NCBI GenBank assembly: GCA_016789265.1
Contig: JAEUQK010000015.1
Location: forward strand, 44,343 to 108,342
DNA: 64,000 nucleotides
Direction: 5' to 3'
From: Blastocatellia bacterium
GTDB lineage: Bacteria > Acidobacteriota > Blastocatellia > Pyrinomonadales > Pyrinomonadaceae
The position numbers and the translations under genes were made by a program. The notes below the pieces were generated by a model that was not told where the DNA came from, did not search any database, and worked only from the letters and a program-made list of their open reading frames with translations. This document shows positions 38,177-46,957 of the stretch, one piece after another (positions within the stretch are counted from its first letter, which is position 1; every line of letters begins with the position of its first letter).

Positions 38177-39397
38177 TCATCGGTCGATCTCGCCTAACAC
38201 AATGTCCAAACTCCCGATTATCGCAACAACGTCAGCGATCATTTCGCCCTCGGCCATTACGGGAAGGGCTGAAAGATTTACAAAGCTCGGTCCTCGGAAG
38301 TGTACGCGTTCCGGTTTCGGCCCGCCGTTCGATTTCATATAGACGCCAAGTTCACCCTTCGATGCTTCGATCGCGTGATAGACCTCTCCGGGCGGCACAT
38401 TGAAACCTTCTGCAACGATGAGGAAGTGATGGATCAACGAATCCATATGTTTTCTCATATCATCGCGATCCGGCAGAACGACCTTTGGGGCATCTGCCTT
38501 GATCGGGCCAGGTTTCAGGCGTTCGAGAGCTTGTTGGACGATCTTGTAGGATTCGGTCAACTCACGCATGCGAACCTTAAACCGTGACCATACGTCGCCA
38601 TCAGGTTCGGTCGGGATATCGAAATCGTACGTCTCATAGCCGGAGTACGGATTTGCACGTCGCAGGTCGAGTTCGACGCCGCTGCCGCGCAAGGAAGGGC
38701 CGGTCAAACCCCAATCGATCGCCTCTTCTTTAGAGATGATGCCGATTCCCATCGTACGGCTTTGCCAAATGGTATTTCCCGTAATGAGCGTATCGAATGT
38801 CTTCAATGCTTCCGGAAATCCATCGAGGAATTGTTTTACTCTCGCGTCAAATCCGGCCGGCAGGTCCATCATCAGACCGCCGATGCGGAAATAGCTCGGC
38901 GTCATTCGTCCGCCGGAAGCGGCTTCGATCAGGTTAAGTATCTTCTCGCGTTCCTTGAACGTGAACCAGAAAGGCGTCATCGCGCCCATATCAAGGCAGG
39001 ACGTTCCGAACCAGACCATGTGCGATGCGATACGCTGTAGTTCACACATCAGAACGCGGATCACCTGCGCTCTCTCAGGGATCTCAAGGCCGAGAAGTTT
39101 CTCCGCCGCCATCACGTACGCAAGGTTGTTGCCGAGCGGATTCAGATAATCCATCCGGTCTGTGATAACGATGCCTTGCTGGTATTTCTTGTACTCAAAG
39201 AGTTTCTCCATTCCAGTGTGGAGATAGCCGATGTCGGGAATGGCTTTGATCACAAGTTCGCCGTCAAGACGCAGGTCAAGACGAAGCACTCCATGCGTCG
39301 AGGGGTGCTGCGGACCCATCGACAGCGTCATTTGCGACTCGAGCGCCGGATCCATTACATCGAGTTGGCCGGGAATGTTCTCAACTGCAGTTGCCAT
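38177..39397 (-). CDS. nuoD: NADH-quinone oxidoreductase subunit D
   Basis: A 406-residue 49-kDa-type subunit forming the quinone site with NuoB. MTLSMGPQHPSTHGVLRL with the quinone-binding His is intact, as are MDYLNPLGNNLAYVMAAEKL and the family end VLGEIDR. Encoded separately from nuoC, which ends 3 nt upstream. Confidence 0.97.
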   Translation of the reverse strand: MATAVENIPGQLDVMDPALESQMTLSMGPQHPSTHGVLRLDLRLDGELVIKAIPDIGYLHTGMEKLFEYKKYQQGIVITDRMDYLNPLGNNLAYVMAAEKLLGLEIPERAQVIRVLMCELQRIASHMVWFGTSCLDMGAMTPFWFTFKEREKILNLIEAASGGRMTPSYFRIGGLMMDLPAGFDARVKQFLDGFPEALKTFDTLITGNTIWQSRTMGIGIISKEEAIDWGLTGPSLRGSGVELDLRRANPYSGYETYDFDIPTEPDGDVWSRFKVRMRELTESYKIVQQALERLKPGPIKADAPKVVLPDRDDMRKHMDSLIHHFLIVAEGFNVPPGEVYHAIEASKGELGVYMKSNGGPKPERVHFRGPSFVNLSALPVMAEGEMIADVVAIIGSLDIVLGEIDR

Positions 39398-39400
39398 GTC

Positions 39401-39877
39401 TTAGTTCATGCTGTACGGCTCGTAACCGCGCAGCGGATAATCCTTTCTCAATGCGTGTCCGTCGAAATCGCTCGGCAAAAGAATGCGGCGAAGGTCTGGA
39501 TGCCCTTTAAATTTGATCCCTACAAGGTCAAAAGTCTCGCGTTCGTGCCAGTCAGCAGTACGCCAGACGTCCGTCACCGAATCAACCTCAGCATCGTCCT
39601 CTGAAAGGAGTACCTTCAAGCGAAGCCTTTGATAATGGGTCGTCGAAAACAAATGGTAGTTAACTTCGAAACGAGGGTCTTCTTCAGGCCCTCTGTCAAC
39701 GCCGCAAAGATCCGCCAACATGTCGAAGCTATGATCGTCGCGAAGGAAAAAGCAGGCTTCCAGAATGTGCTCTCTCGGAACGAAAACCGTCACCTCGCCA
39801 AGAGCATCGACCGTGTTCGCAACCCAGTTCGAATCGCGCTCCTTGAGTCTTTCTACAAATTCGAGCAATTTTGACAT
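39401..39877 (-). CDS. nuoC: NADH-quinone oxidoreductase subunit C
   Basis: A 158-residue 30-kDa-type subunit: FDMLADLCGVDRG, WHERETFDLVGIKFKGHPDLRRILLP and KDYPLRGYE. ATG 39877 is the usual start; the longer frame overlaps the preceding gene. It begins 8 nt after the secreted-protein gene. Confidence 0.96.
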   Translation of the reverse strand: MSKLLEFVERLKERDSNWVANTVDALGEVTVFVPREHILEACFFLRDDHSFDMLADLCGVDRGPEEDPRFEVNYHLFSTTHYQRLRLKVLLSEDDAEVDSVTDVWRTADWHERETFDLVGIKFKGHPDLRRILLPSDFDGHALRKDYPLRGYEPYSMN

Positions 39878-39885
39878 TTCTACGT

Positions 39886-40341
39886 TTACTTGGGACCGGA
39901 CCAATCGGCCGTCCAGGTGCCCGGCACTACATCGTGTCCCCACCATCTGCCGCCCACAAGTCGGGTGCCCTTCTCTCGCCCGCGAGCCAGGTAATTACCC
40001 ACACCGATATCACCTTTTTCACTTTTGGCGGAATATGCTTTCAACCTCAACCGACCGGTCTTTCTCTCGAACCAACCGTTAAAGTACTCCCTGCCTGATG
40101 TTTCCCCGTCTTCCGATTTCCACTCGAAATAACCTTTGTACCGTGGTTGACCTTTGTTTGAACCGCGCCTGGTCAATATTAGTTCTGCGGTCCAGGCCGT
40201 GTTCTCAGTATCAGATCCCTTTACCTGCCATACACCGCTTTTAGGCGGAGCCCATGGTTTTTGGGCCTGAGCAAATATGCTTCCCCCAAGTGCCGACGCA
40301 ATTAACACGCTTATGACGATCAACGAAACGCGATAATGCAC
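39886..40341 (-). CDS. secreted hypothetical protein inserted between nuoB and nuoC
   Basis: A 151-residue protein with an N-terminal signal peptide (VSLIVISVLIASALGGSIFAQA). The mature part is Trp/Gly-rich and beta-like (SGVWQVKGSDTENTAWTAELIL, YKGYFEWKS, GRWWGHDVVPGTWTADW), resembling small secreted beta-sandwich proteins. The GTG start shares its G with the TAG stop of nuoB (TAGTG), the same overlap as in leuC-leuD. No known complex I role; function unrecognised. Confidence 0.75.
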   Translation of the reverse strand: MHYRVSLIVISVLIASALGGSIFAQAQKPWAPPKSGVWQVKGSDTENTAWTAELILTRRGSNKGQPRYKGYFEWKSEDGETSGREYFNGWFERKTGRLRLKAYSAKSEKGDIGVGNYLARGREKGTRLVGGRWWGHDVVPGTWTADWSGPK

Positions 40342-40988
40342 TAAGATGATCTCCTTCGTTCGTGACGTGATGGTACGCTGTACGGCCTCGAAGTTTGATT
40401 CTGTGCCACCTCGGCCGCGATCTCACTTTCGAGGGCGGTTCCTTCGGTCACGGGCAAGGTTCCGGGAACGATCGACTCTCTCGATTCCGCTTCAAACGTA
40501 TCATTACGGTCTTTGACCGATTCGTTCATTATCTTTTCCTGGAGCATCGTGATCGCATGCACCAGCATTTCGGGCCGCGGCGGGCAACCGGGAACATAAA
40601 TATCCACGGGGACCACCTTGTCCACGCCCTGAACGATCGCGTAATTATCGAAGACGCCGCCCGATGTCGCACATGCTCCCATCGAGATAACCCATTTAGG
40701 CTCAGGCATTTGATCGTAAATGCGGCGAAGTACCGGCGCCATCTTTCTCGATACCCGGCCCGAAACGATCATGACGTCCGCTTGTCGCGGGGACGCTCGA
40801 AAGGTCTCGGCGCCAAATCTTGACAGGTCGTTACGTGCCGAGACTGTGTTCATCATTTCGATCGCGCAGCAAGCTAAACCGAAGGTCGCCGGCCAAAGGC
40901 TGCTCTTTCGTGCCCAGTTGACCACGGCGTCGAGCTTCACGGTTACAACGTCCGGAAGCGATTCGAATAACTGATTTTCTAAACCCAT
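40341..40988 (-). CDS. nuoB: NADH-quinone oxidoreductase subunit B
   Basis: A 215-residue PSST-type subunit bearing cluster N2: tandem Cys40-Cys41 in [12 protein letters not shown], Cys106 in MGACATSGG, and Cys135 in [11 protein letters not shown]-terminal extension of about 60 residues, rich in Glu/Ser/Arg, is beyond the usual length (around 160-180) and looks disordered. Confidence 0.97.
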   Translation of the reverse strand: MGLENQLFESLPDVVTVKLDAVVNWARKSSLWPATFGLACCAIEMMNTVSARNDLSRFGAETFRASPRQADVMIVSGRVSRKMAPVLRRIYDQMPEPKWVISMGACATSGGVFDNYAIVQGVDKVVPVDIYVPGCPPRPEMLVHAITMLQEKIMNESVKDRNDTFEAESRESIVPGTLPVTEGTALESEIAAEVAQNQTSRPYSVPSRHERRRSS

Positions 40989-40994
40989 ATTCCC

Positions 40995-41483
40995 CTATGC
41001 CGCGATCTTTCTCTCAGAGGGCCGTTGGCGACGCTGACGTGCCATTTCCTTCGCCTCTTCGCGGGCTTCGGCACGAGCCTGAAGTCCCCAATCGAAGACA
41101 CCTTTTCGCCAAACATACACAAGTCCGACAACGAGTGTGGCGATAAATACCAAGATCTCGATAAAGGCGATCGTGCCGTATGGAGTTCCGGTGACCTGCT
41201 GCTGCGACAGCAAGCTCTTGAACGAAACGGCAAACGGCACCATGAACAGGACTTCGATATCGAACAGAAGGAAAATAACGGCGACGGTGTAAAACTTTAC
41301 CGAGAATTTGTCACGAGCTCCGCCAACCGGATCTTTGCCGCATTCGTAGGGCATCAACTTTGTTGCGGTTCGTTTGCGGGGACCGATGAGCTGCGTAACA
41401 AGAAGTTGGCTGGCTGCGAAACCTGCAGCGATCAGGAACATTATCCCGATCGGAGCGTAATCCATTATGTTGAATCTTGACAT
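40995..41483 (-). CDS. nuoA: NADH-quinone oxidoreductase subunit A
   Basis: A 162-residue three-TM subunit: PYECGKDPVGGARDKFSVKFYTVAVIFLLFDIEVLFM is split by typical family motifs (PYECG, FLLFDIE). A basic C-terminal tail of about 35 residues (AREEAKEMARQRRQRPSER) is an extension. First gene of the long operon; GAGG precedes ATG 41483. Confidence 0.97.
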   Translation of the reverse strand: MSRFNIMDYAPIGIMFLIAAGFAASQLLVTQLIGPRKRTATKLMPYECGKDPVGGARDKFSVKFYTVAVIFLLFDIEVLFMVPFAVSFKSLLSQQQVTGTPYGTIAFIEILVFIATLVVGLVYVWRKGVFDWGLQARAEAREEAKEMARQRRQRPSERKIAA

Positions 41484-41517
41484 TCAGGCCTCGGGGTTCC
41501 GGCTAATCGTTCGCAGG

Positions 41518-41547
41518 AAAAAAGGAACAAGAACAGGTTCTTGTTCC
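41518..41547 (-). terminator. terminator-like hairpin (attenuator candidate) in the nuo leader
   Basis: GGAACAAGAAC/GTTCTTGTTCC form a perfect 11-bp stem with a 2-nt centre (41524-41547). On the minus strand it is followed directly by TTTTTT. It lies between the proposed nuo promoter and nuoA, so it could stop or attenuate transcription before the operon. Confidence 0.6.
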
Positions 41548-41576
41548 GCGTAAAACTGTATGCCGGAACAAAGTTT

Positions 41577-41605
41577 ATCGTAAGTTAACCGCTAACGTGT
41601 GTCAA
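41577..41605 (-). promoter_or_regulatory. sigma-70-like promoter of the nuo operon
   Basis: On the minus strand TTGACA (41605-41600), a 17-nt spacer, then TACGAT (41582-41577). The start point would be near 41570, about 87 nt before nuoA, with the hairpin at 41518-41547 in the leader. Confidence 0.6.
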
Positions 41606-41684
41606 GGCAGTTCAAAATCAAAAAGCCTGGCGGCGGAGATCTGACAAATGCCTGTAAACATCGGTATATCAGGGATTTATTCCG

Positions 41685-41714
41685 TTGACCGGGTTCAACC
41701 AGGTGTGGTATTTT
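41685..41714 (+). promoter_or_regulatory. candidate promoter for the 41777 gene cluster
   Basis: TTGACC (41685-41690), an 18-nt spacer, TATTTT (41709-41714), about 63 nt before the GTG start. Confidence 0.35.
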
Positions 41715-41776
41715 CATAGATGGCTGATATCCTCATTCACGCCTATCAATTCCATTCCGTTTTTGACCAATAGCAA

Positions 41777-42622
41777 GTGATCACCGGATTCAATACCGAT
41801 ATAGAATTTCAAGGGAAGACGTATCATGTTCAGACCGAAGACAAGGGGCTGGCGCGTCCGATCTTACTGTCTCTAGTGTATGACGGCGGAACCATACTCG
41901 CGAGCAAGCGTGCTCCATACGATGACCTCTTGATCGATGAATTCGATGAAGCGGTCCTCTCGGAACGTCTCCAAAAACAGCATCGTACGATCTGCGCAGC
42001 AATAAGGGCGGGCCGCCTGGAGGATCTCAAGCGGATGACCGAGCGGGAGGCAGCGAAGACTACCGGCCAGGAATTTGCAAGCACACCTTCGGTCGGGATC
42101 CCGAAACCTGACAGAGCTCAGTTTGATATTCCACTCCCATCGCGTGCGGATGGCGACTCCGACCCGTCCATGCCGATCCCAATGCCGAAAGTCGACGATG
42201 CGGATGATGTCTCAAACCTACCGCTGGTCGAAGAATACGCAGTTATAGAGGACGAGATAATCATTCCTGACGAGGCGATCGAGATCGTCAGCGAAATGAT
42301 GGGAAAGGAGCGCCCAACAAATACAAGATTGACGATCGAACTGATCGGCGATTCAAAATTCAAAGGTGGAAAACGCTGTTCGGTCGGAGTGATGGTCTGC
42401 CGTGGAAGCGGGCGTAAGGTGATCGGCGACGCACAGGTAATGGTGAAGATACTAGGTTCTGCATTTCGTCCTCTGATCTATCACGCCCGTACGGACGCGA
42501 ACGGGATCGCAATTCTGACCCTTCAATTTCCAAGTTTCTCTGAAGGTCGTGCCGCTTTAATGGTTCGAGCCGTTAGCGACGGAGAAGAAGTAGAACTTCG
42601 CCGGGTGGTTTCCCACGGTTAA
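41777..42622 (+). CDS. conserved hypothetical protein with Ig-like C-terminus
   Basis: A 281-residue protein. The N-terminal segment (GFNTDIEFQGKTYHVQTEDKG, SLVYDGGTILASKRAPY) recurs in acidobacterial hypotheticals as I know them; a middle region (about 100-165) is Pro/Asp-rich and probably disordered; the C-terminal about 95 residues (LTIELIGDSKFKGGKR, TDANGIAILTLQFP) look like an Ig/Big-type beta-sandwich. No signal peptide. GTG start at 41777; no alternative ATG fits better. Function unknown. It is the first gene before thiS. Confidence 0.7.
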   Translation: MITGFNTDIEFQGKTYHVQTEDKGLARPILLSLVYDGGTILASKRAPYDDLLIDEFDEAVLSERLQKQHRTICAAIRAGRLEDLKRMTEREAAKTTGQEFASTPSVGIPKPDRAQFDIPLPSRADGDSDPSMPIPMPKVDDADDVSNLPLVEEYAVIEDEIIIPDEAIEIVSEMMGKERPTNTRLTIELIGDSKFKGGKRCSVGVMVCRGSGRKVIGDAQVMVKILGSAFRPLIYHARTDANGIAILTLQFPSFSEGRAALMVRAVSDGEEVELRRVVSHG

Positions 42623-42664
42623 TAGATATTGTAATTCTGGGTCTGTTCGGTGAGAATCGCACTT

Positions 42665-42865
42665 ATGACGATCTTCATCAATGGCGACGTACGCGAACTC
42701 GAAGGTGTGGAGACGCTTTCGGATCTGCTTGATACTCTTGGCCTCGCGAAACAGCGCATCGCGATCGAGGTCAATAAGAAAGTCATTCGAAAGCAGGAAT
42801 GGGAAACGGCCTTGATCGCAGATCAGGACAAGGTCGAAATAGTTCATTTTGTTGGCGGCGGGTGA
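42665..42865 (+). CDS. thiS: thiamine sulfur-carrier protein ThiS
   Basis: A 66-residue ubiquitin-fold sulfur carrier. It starts MTIFINGDVRELEG and ends with the diagnostic di-Gly (HFVGGG). The C-terminal thiocarboxylate donates sulfur for the thiazole ring of thiamine. ATG 42665 fits the family; the frame is open 5 codons earlier. No ThiF is adjacent and no TPP riboswitch is visible in the 42-nt space upstream. Confidence 0.92.
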   Translation: MTIFINGDVRELEGVETLSDLLDTLGLAKQRIAIEVNKKVIRKQEWETALIADQDKVEIVHFVGGG

Positions 42866-42909
42866 CATCGTTGCGTTCTTTACGCCTTTGCGGGAAAATT
42901 ACGTAATAG

Positions 42910-43680
42910 ATGCAAGACAATCTCACAATAGCCGAAAAAGAATTCACGTCCAGACTGATCATCGGGACGGGCAAGTATCGCTCGTTTCAGGAAATGCAGG
43001 CGGCCCACGCTGCATCCGGTGCTGAAATGGTGACGGTCGCCGTTAACCGCGTTCCACTCGACCGAAAGACAGAATCGTTTCTCGACCACCTTGATCCTAA
43101 GATGCAGATCCTGCCGAACACGGCGGGATGTTACGATGCCGACCACGCGATACGTACTGCCCGTCTAGCTCGTGAAGCCCTCGAGACAGAATGGATAAAG
43201 CTCGAAGTCATCGGCGACCCGGTCACGCTGCTCCCCGATAACGAACAAACACTTGAAGCGGCCAAGGTGCTCGTGAGCGAGGGCTTCATAGTTCTGCCAT
43301 ATTTTTCCGATGATCTGATAATGGCAAAGAAACTTCTTGACGCCGGATGTCCGGCTGTGATGCCGCTCGCCGCACCGATCGGATCCGGTATGGGAGTTCA
43401 GAATCCATCGAATCTGCGGATCATGCGTGAGCAACTGCCTGATGCGACAATCATCGTTGATGCCGGTGTCGGTGTACCGTCCGATGCAGCGATCGCGATG
43501 GAACTGGGTGCAGACGCCATTCTGATGAACACCGCTATTGCGGAAGCAGGTGACTCGGCCCAAATGGCCACCGCAATGAAGCTTGCTGTTCAGGCCGGCC
43601 GACTCGGTCATCTTGCGGGCCGCATGCCAAAGCGACTATATGCCTCGGCATCGAGCCCTATCGCGGGAGCGATCAAGTAG
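42910..43680 (+). CDS. thiG: thiazole synthase ThiG
   Basis: A 256-residue TIM-barrel thiazole synthase that joins the ThiS thiocarboxylate, DXP and dehydroglycine. [17 protein letters not shown], the Schiff-base Lys in IKLEVIGD and [14 protein letters not shown] are intact. Starts 44 nt after thiS. Length normal. Confidence 0.96.
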   Translation: MQDNLTIAEKEFTSRLIIGTGKYRSFQEMQAAHAASGAEMVTVAVNRVPLDRKTESFLDHLDPKMQILPNTAGCYDADHAIRTARLAREALETEWIKLEVIGDPVTLLPDNEQTLEAAKVLVSEGFIVLPYFSDDLIMAKKLLDAGCPAVMPLAAPIGSGMGVQNPSNLRIMREQLPDATIIVDAGVGVPSDAAIAMELGADAILMNTAIAEAGDSAQMATAMKLAVQAGRLGHLAGRMPKRLYASASSPIAGAIK

Positions 43681-43719
43681 CGTTTCAGTAGCCATAGGTG
43701 GGTTCGTGCTACGCCTGTA

Positions 43720-43959
43720 ATGAGTCTTTCATTATTATTTTTCGGAGTCACAGCCGATATCGCGGGTTCTCGAAAGAGCGACGTCGACGTTCCAGACGGG
43801 GAGTCAGTGGAGGCTTTGCTCGTTCGTTTGATCAGTCGGTACCCAAAACTCGCTTCGCACAAACTCCTCTTCGCCGTCAACGAAGAATATGTCGATATCG
43901 ACACGATCCTGAAAGACGGCGACGAGGTCGCGATCTTCACCGCGGTATCCGGCGGTTAG
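43720..43959 (+). CDS. moaD: molybdopterin synthase sulfur carrier MoaD
   Basis: A 79-residue ubiquitin-like protein: LLFFGVTADIAGSR at the start, GDEVAIFTAVSGG at the end with the terminal Gly-Gly. It carries sulfur to MoaE for molybdopterin. Ends 5 nt before moaE. Confidence 0.92.
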   Translation: MSLSLLFFGVTADIAGSRKSDVDVPDGESVEALLVRLISRYPKLASHKLLFAVNEEYVDIDTILKDGDEVAIFTAVSGG

Positions 43960-43964
43960 CATCA

Positions 43965-44405
43965 ATGGATTTCACTGAACTCACAGCCGAACCCATCGAC
44001 ATCACCTCGGTCGCCCGGCGCGTGGTGCCGCCGGAATGCGGTGCTACGGTTACCCTCGATGGCTATGCTCGAAAATTTACAAAGGACAAAACAACCGGTG
44101 AGATCCGAGATACACTCTATCTGGTGTATGAAGCATACGAGCCGATGGCGATCAAGGAAATGGAAAAGCTGATCGAACAGGCGAAGAAGGAATTCGAGAT
44201 ATCGAATGTCGGCATTGTCCATCGCCTCGGCAAACTCGAGATCGGCGAGACAAGCGTTGTCATATCGGTCGCCGCCCCTCATCGCCGAGCCGCCTTCGCT
44301 GCTTGCGAATGGCTGATCAAGCAACTCAAACGCACCGTCCCGATCTGGAAAAAAGAAGTTTACGCAGACGGTGAGGTTTGGGTCGAAGGGGAAGCGCCGA
44401 ATTAG
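43965..44405 (+). CDS. moaE: molybdopterin synthase catalytic subunit MoaE
   Basis: A 146-residue MoaE. GYARKFTKDKTTGEIRDTLYLVYEAYEPMA is split by a variable loop relative to E. coli; the active-site region VAAPHRRAAFAACEWLIKQLKRTVPIWKKE with the catalytic Lys is intact. A longer frame from 43698 overlaps moaD in another frame and has no good start, so ATG 43965 is used. Confidence 0.94.
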   Translation: MDFTELTAEPIDITSVARRVVPPECGATVTLDGYARKFTKDKTTGEIRDTLYLVYEAYEPMAIKEMEKLIEQAKKEFEISNVGIVHRLGKLEIGETSVVISVAAPHRRAAFAACEWLIKQLKRTVPIWKKEVYADGEVWVEGEAPN

Positions 44406-44413
44406 TTGACGGA

Positions 44414-44953
44414 TCAACCAAACAAGGCCCGGGCCTTTGCGACCGACAGATCGAAGTGACTTTCCAGCGGTTCGTTCACGCCCCGCAGTCCTGCGACGAC
44501 AGCGAAACCCCATTCGATATATGCTCTACGGCGTTCGAGGTCCCAGTTGGCCGGCGGGTTGTTCGTCACATCGTTTATGTTGCTGATCTTGTCCGCAAGT
44601 TTGATTACCTTTGCTCCCGGGGAAAGGTGCGGTGCGTGTTCGATCTGCAGACGTTTTCGCTCGGCCTTTGGCAGACTCTTGTCGTCAGTTACCTCAAGGA
44701 CATAGCCCGCAACCGCGTCGCCGAACAAAAGGCGAAGTTCGTCACTCGTAACCCCGCAGTCCTCGACCGTATCATGGAGAATGGCGGCCATCAGAACGTC
44801 GATGTCCTGAACCCCGCCAATATTTGCCAATAGATTCGCAACTTCAAGCGGGTGATTTATATAAGGCTCTCCATGTTCGCCTTTTCTACGTTGATGTTTG
44901 TGTTTTTGAGCTGAGAAGCTCGCGGCGTGCAGCAGGTTGTTTAGTGTATTCAT
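44414..44953 (-). CDS. small HD-domain alarmone hydrolase-like protein (MESH1 type)
   Basis: A 179-residue HD-domain protein similar to the hydrolase half of RelA/SpoT: HPLEVANLLANIGG, the metal motif ILHDTVEDCG, and KLADKISNINDV. There is no synthetase, TGS or ACT domain, so it resembles MESH1/SAH that removes pyrophosphate from (p)ppGpp. ATG 44953 is chosen because the family begins there; earlier codons are in frame. It is convergent with moaE. Confidence 0.85.
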   Translation of the reverse strand: MNTLNNLLHAASFSAQKHKHQRRKGEHGEPYINHPLEVANLLANIGGVQDIDVLMAAILHDTVEDCGVTSDELRLLFGDAVAGYVLEVTDDKSLPKAERKRLQIEHAPHLSPGAKVIKLADKISNINDVTNNPPANWDLERRRAYIEWGFAVVAGLRGVNEPLESHFDLSVAKARALFG

Positions 44954-45031
44954 ATTCCAGCTTGCCAGAAATGGAAAAAAGGTCAATAGCTAACTGCTAG
45001 TGACCTTATAAAGAACCGACACTAAGATCGA

Positions 45032-46957
45032 CTATTTTACAACCTCGACCGAAAGAGACTGTTGACCGCTGATCAAAAAGTCCGACGGCGGCAGTATTGA
45101 CTCAAATACAACAGTTTGGATCGTCGGCTTAACACCGCCGGTTATTCGATCGTTGTTGATCGTCGCTAAAACCGACGGAGGAAGGTTCGGCAACTCGCTT
45201 GCACCGATCACCGCGCCAACGCTCGACCTGGATGCCTGAACGTAGAGTCGATCGCTGGATTTGAGCTTGTTTATCATTCTTATTAACTCTGAGATGTCAC
45301 GCGGAACGAATTGCTGGATGGTCGAATTCTGCTGAATCTGACCGCCGTCACCGACCGTGATCGTGAAAAGGCCAACGGGTGTTTCGGCTGGGATCGTGAA
45401 GGGGATCTTTTGTACAAATATCTTTCCAGCACTTGTTCGGGCAAACGCCTGTACTTCGACGGTCTCACCGGCACGGACTTTCGATCGGTCGATCGACAGA
45501 CGGTCCAGGGCGGCCAACTTCATGCCGTCTTCGGAAGTAAGGTCGATCGAGATCCCTTCGATCTTGAGGTCATCGAATCGACTGCGAAGCAGGGTGCCAA
45601 CCGGACCGATGATCGAACCCGAAGCCATAGGTGCCGACTGCGAACCGGCGAAACGGCGTTCAATGCGGATCGGATCCTGCCCTTTCACCCTCACTTCGCC
45701 CGTTAGCGAAATTGTCGTGTCTCCCAATGACCGTTCCTGGGCGGTGATCGAATTAAAGATAGTGATGTTCAGTAGAAGCGGAGTAAGAAACTCGTCACGC
45801 GCAACCTCGAAATTCAGCGTCTCCGTTCCGCCGCGGCTGGTATTGATGTTAAGTCTTACAGGTATCATCGCCGGGGCTCTTCCCAGATTTCCAAACACCC
45901 CAGTAGCACGGTCCTGCGTCATTGAACCCACCATGGCATCCGGAACCGCAAGCTTGAACGAATTGTTGATATTCGGAACGACAGCTACGACGTGCGATTC
46001 GGACATCGGCAGGTCTGACGATCCGAGACTAAGGAAAGGGTGGCCGAAAGCGTAAACCTTATCTCCGTCCCGCAAAGTGACGGTCCCGGCAGCGGCAAGA
46101 CTGTAATCACCCCGTGTCAACTGCATTGACACAGAAGCCCCACCGAGCAGAGTTTTAGCGTCTGCCGGTTTCATGGGCGTCATCGATGCCGAACCACCGC
46201 TCGCCGCAACGGGCAACAACCCAGCCTGGAGCAACGGAGGGGCAAAATAATTCAAAGTCTCCTGTGACAATCCCGTGAATGTAACCGGCGTCGCAATACG
46301 CTGAAAGGTTTGGCCTGCGACGGTCATCAGAGCAGAATTCGACGGCACTCCGGAAAGTACACCATTTGCCGCCGGTGAACGAGGCAGGCCCATCAGCCAA
46401 TCAGCGGACGCCAATTCCGAAAACGATACGGTACGCGGCTCGCGGGCGATGCTTCGCGTCGGTTGTTTCAGTTCGAAAATATCTATCATCTGCTCGATAG
46501 GAGTAATGCCGCAGATCGCTTCCTTTGAAAACGGAAAACTATAAGAGATGGCGCCGATCAGCTTACCGTTGATGTAAACTGGAGAGCCGGACATCCCGGC
46601 GAAAACGGCCGTCCGGTCCGCTTCGCCGCCGCTGATCTTACCGACTATCAGGTCTTGTCGCGGCCCGATACCGCCGGGAACAACTCCAAGGATCTCGACA
46701 TTGAATTCCTCTGGTTCGCTCCCGCGAAATACCGTTCGGGCGGTTCCCTTCATGCCTTCCTTGATCTCGGAAAGGGGGAGTAATGTACCCGAAAGGTTCG
46801 ATTTTCCGCCGCCGGAAGTCGAGACCAGTGCCGTTTGCCCGACCGATAATGCCGTAAACGATGCAAACACAAATAGAAGCAGGGCGAAGCGTATTGACCG
46901 ATTTTTCACAAAATTCTTCCTCAAAACCGGCGAGTATGGTAGCATTTTAACTGACAT
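45032..46957 (-). CDS. secreted SpoIVB-type S55 peptidase-like protein, motifs permuted
   Basis: A 641-residue protein with a signal/anchor segment (FALLLFVFASFTALSVG). The GMSGSPVY serine motif (Ser125) lies at residues 121-127, and a GTVTL...AFGHPF motif with His306 at 291-308. In B. subtilis SpoIVB the GTxT...ALGHGI His comes first and the GMSGSPI Ser later, so the two halves are in the opposite order here. The C-terminal about 300 residues are beta-rich with no known match. Not a sporulation protein by context: no spore genes are near. Whether it is active is unknown. Confidence 0.75.
   Translation of the reverse strand: MSVKMLPYSPVLRKNFVKNRSIRFALLLFVFASFTALSVGQTALVSTSGGGKSNLSGTLLPLSEIKEGMKGTARTVFRGSEPEEFNVEILGVVPGGIGPRQDLIVGKISGGEADRTAVFAGMSGSPVYINGKLIGAISYSFPFSKEAICGITPIEQMIDIFELKQPTRSIAREPRTVSFSELASADWLMGLPRSPAANGVLSGVPSNSALMTVAGQTFQRIATPVTFTGLSQETLNYFAPPLLQAGLLPVAASGGSASMTPMKPADAKTLLGGASVSMQLTRGDYSLAAAGTVTLRDGDKVYAFGHPFLSLGSSDLPMSESHVVAVVPNINNSFKLAVPDAMVGSMTQDRATGVFGNLGRAPAMIPVRLNINTSRGGTETLNFEVARDEFLTPLLLNITIFNSITAQERSLGDTTISLTGEVRVKGQDPIRIERRFAGSQSAPMASGSIIGPVGTLLRSRFDDLKIEGISIDLTSEDGMKLAALDRLSIDRSKVRAGETVEVQAFARTSAGKIFVQKIPFTIPAETPVGLFTITVGDGGQIQQNSTIQQFVPRDISELIRMINKLKSSDRLYVQASRSSVGAVIGASELPNLPPSVLATINNDRITGGVKPTIQTVVFESILPPSDFLISGQQSLSVEVVK

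Noticed and set aside
42623..42664. TPP riboswitch before thiS
   Set aside because: Only 42 nt are available and no CTGAGA-type THI-box is seen.
43698..43964. N-terminal extension of moaE
   Set aside because: The stretch is moaD read in another frame; the MoaE family starts at ATG 43965.
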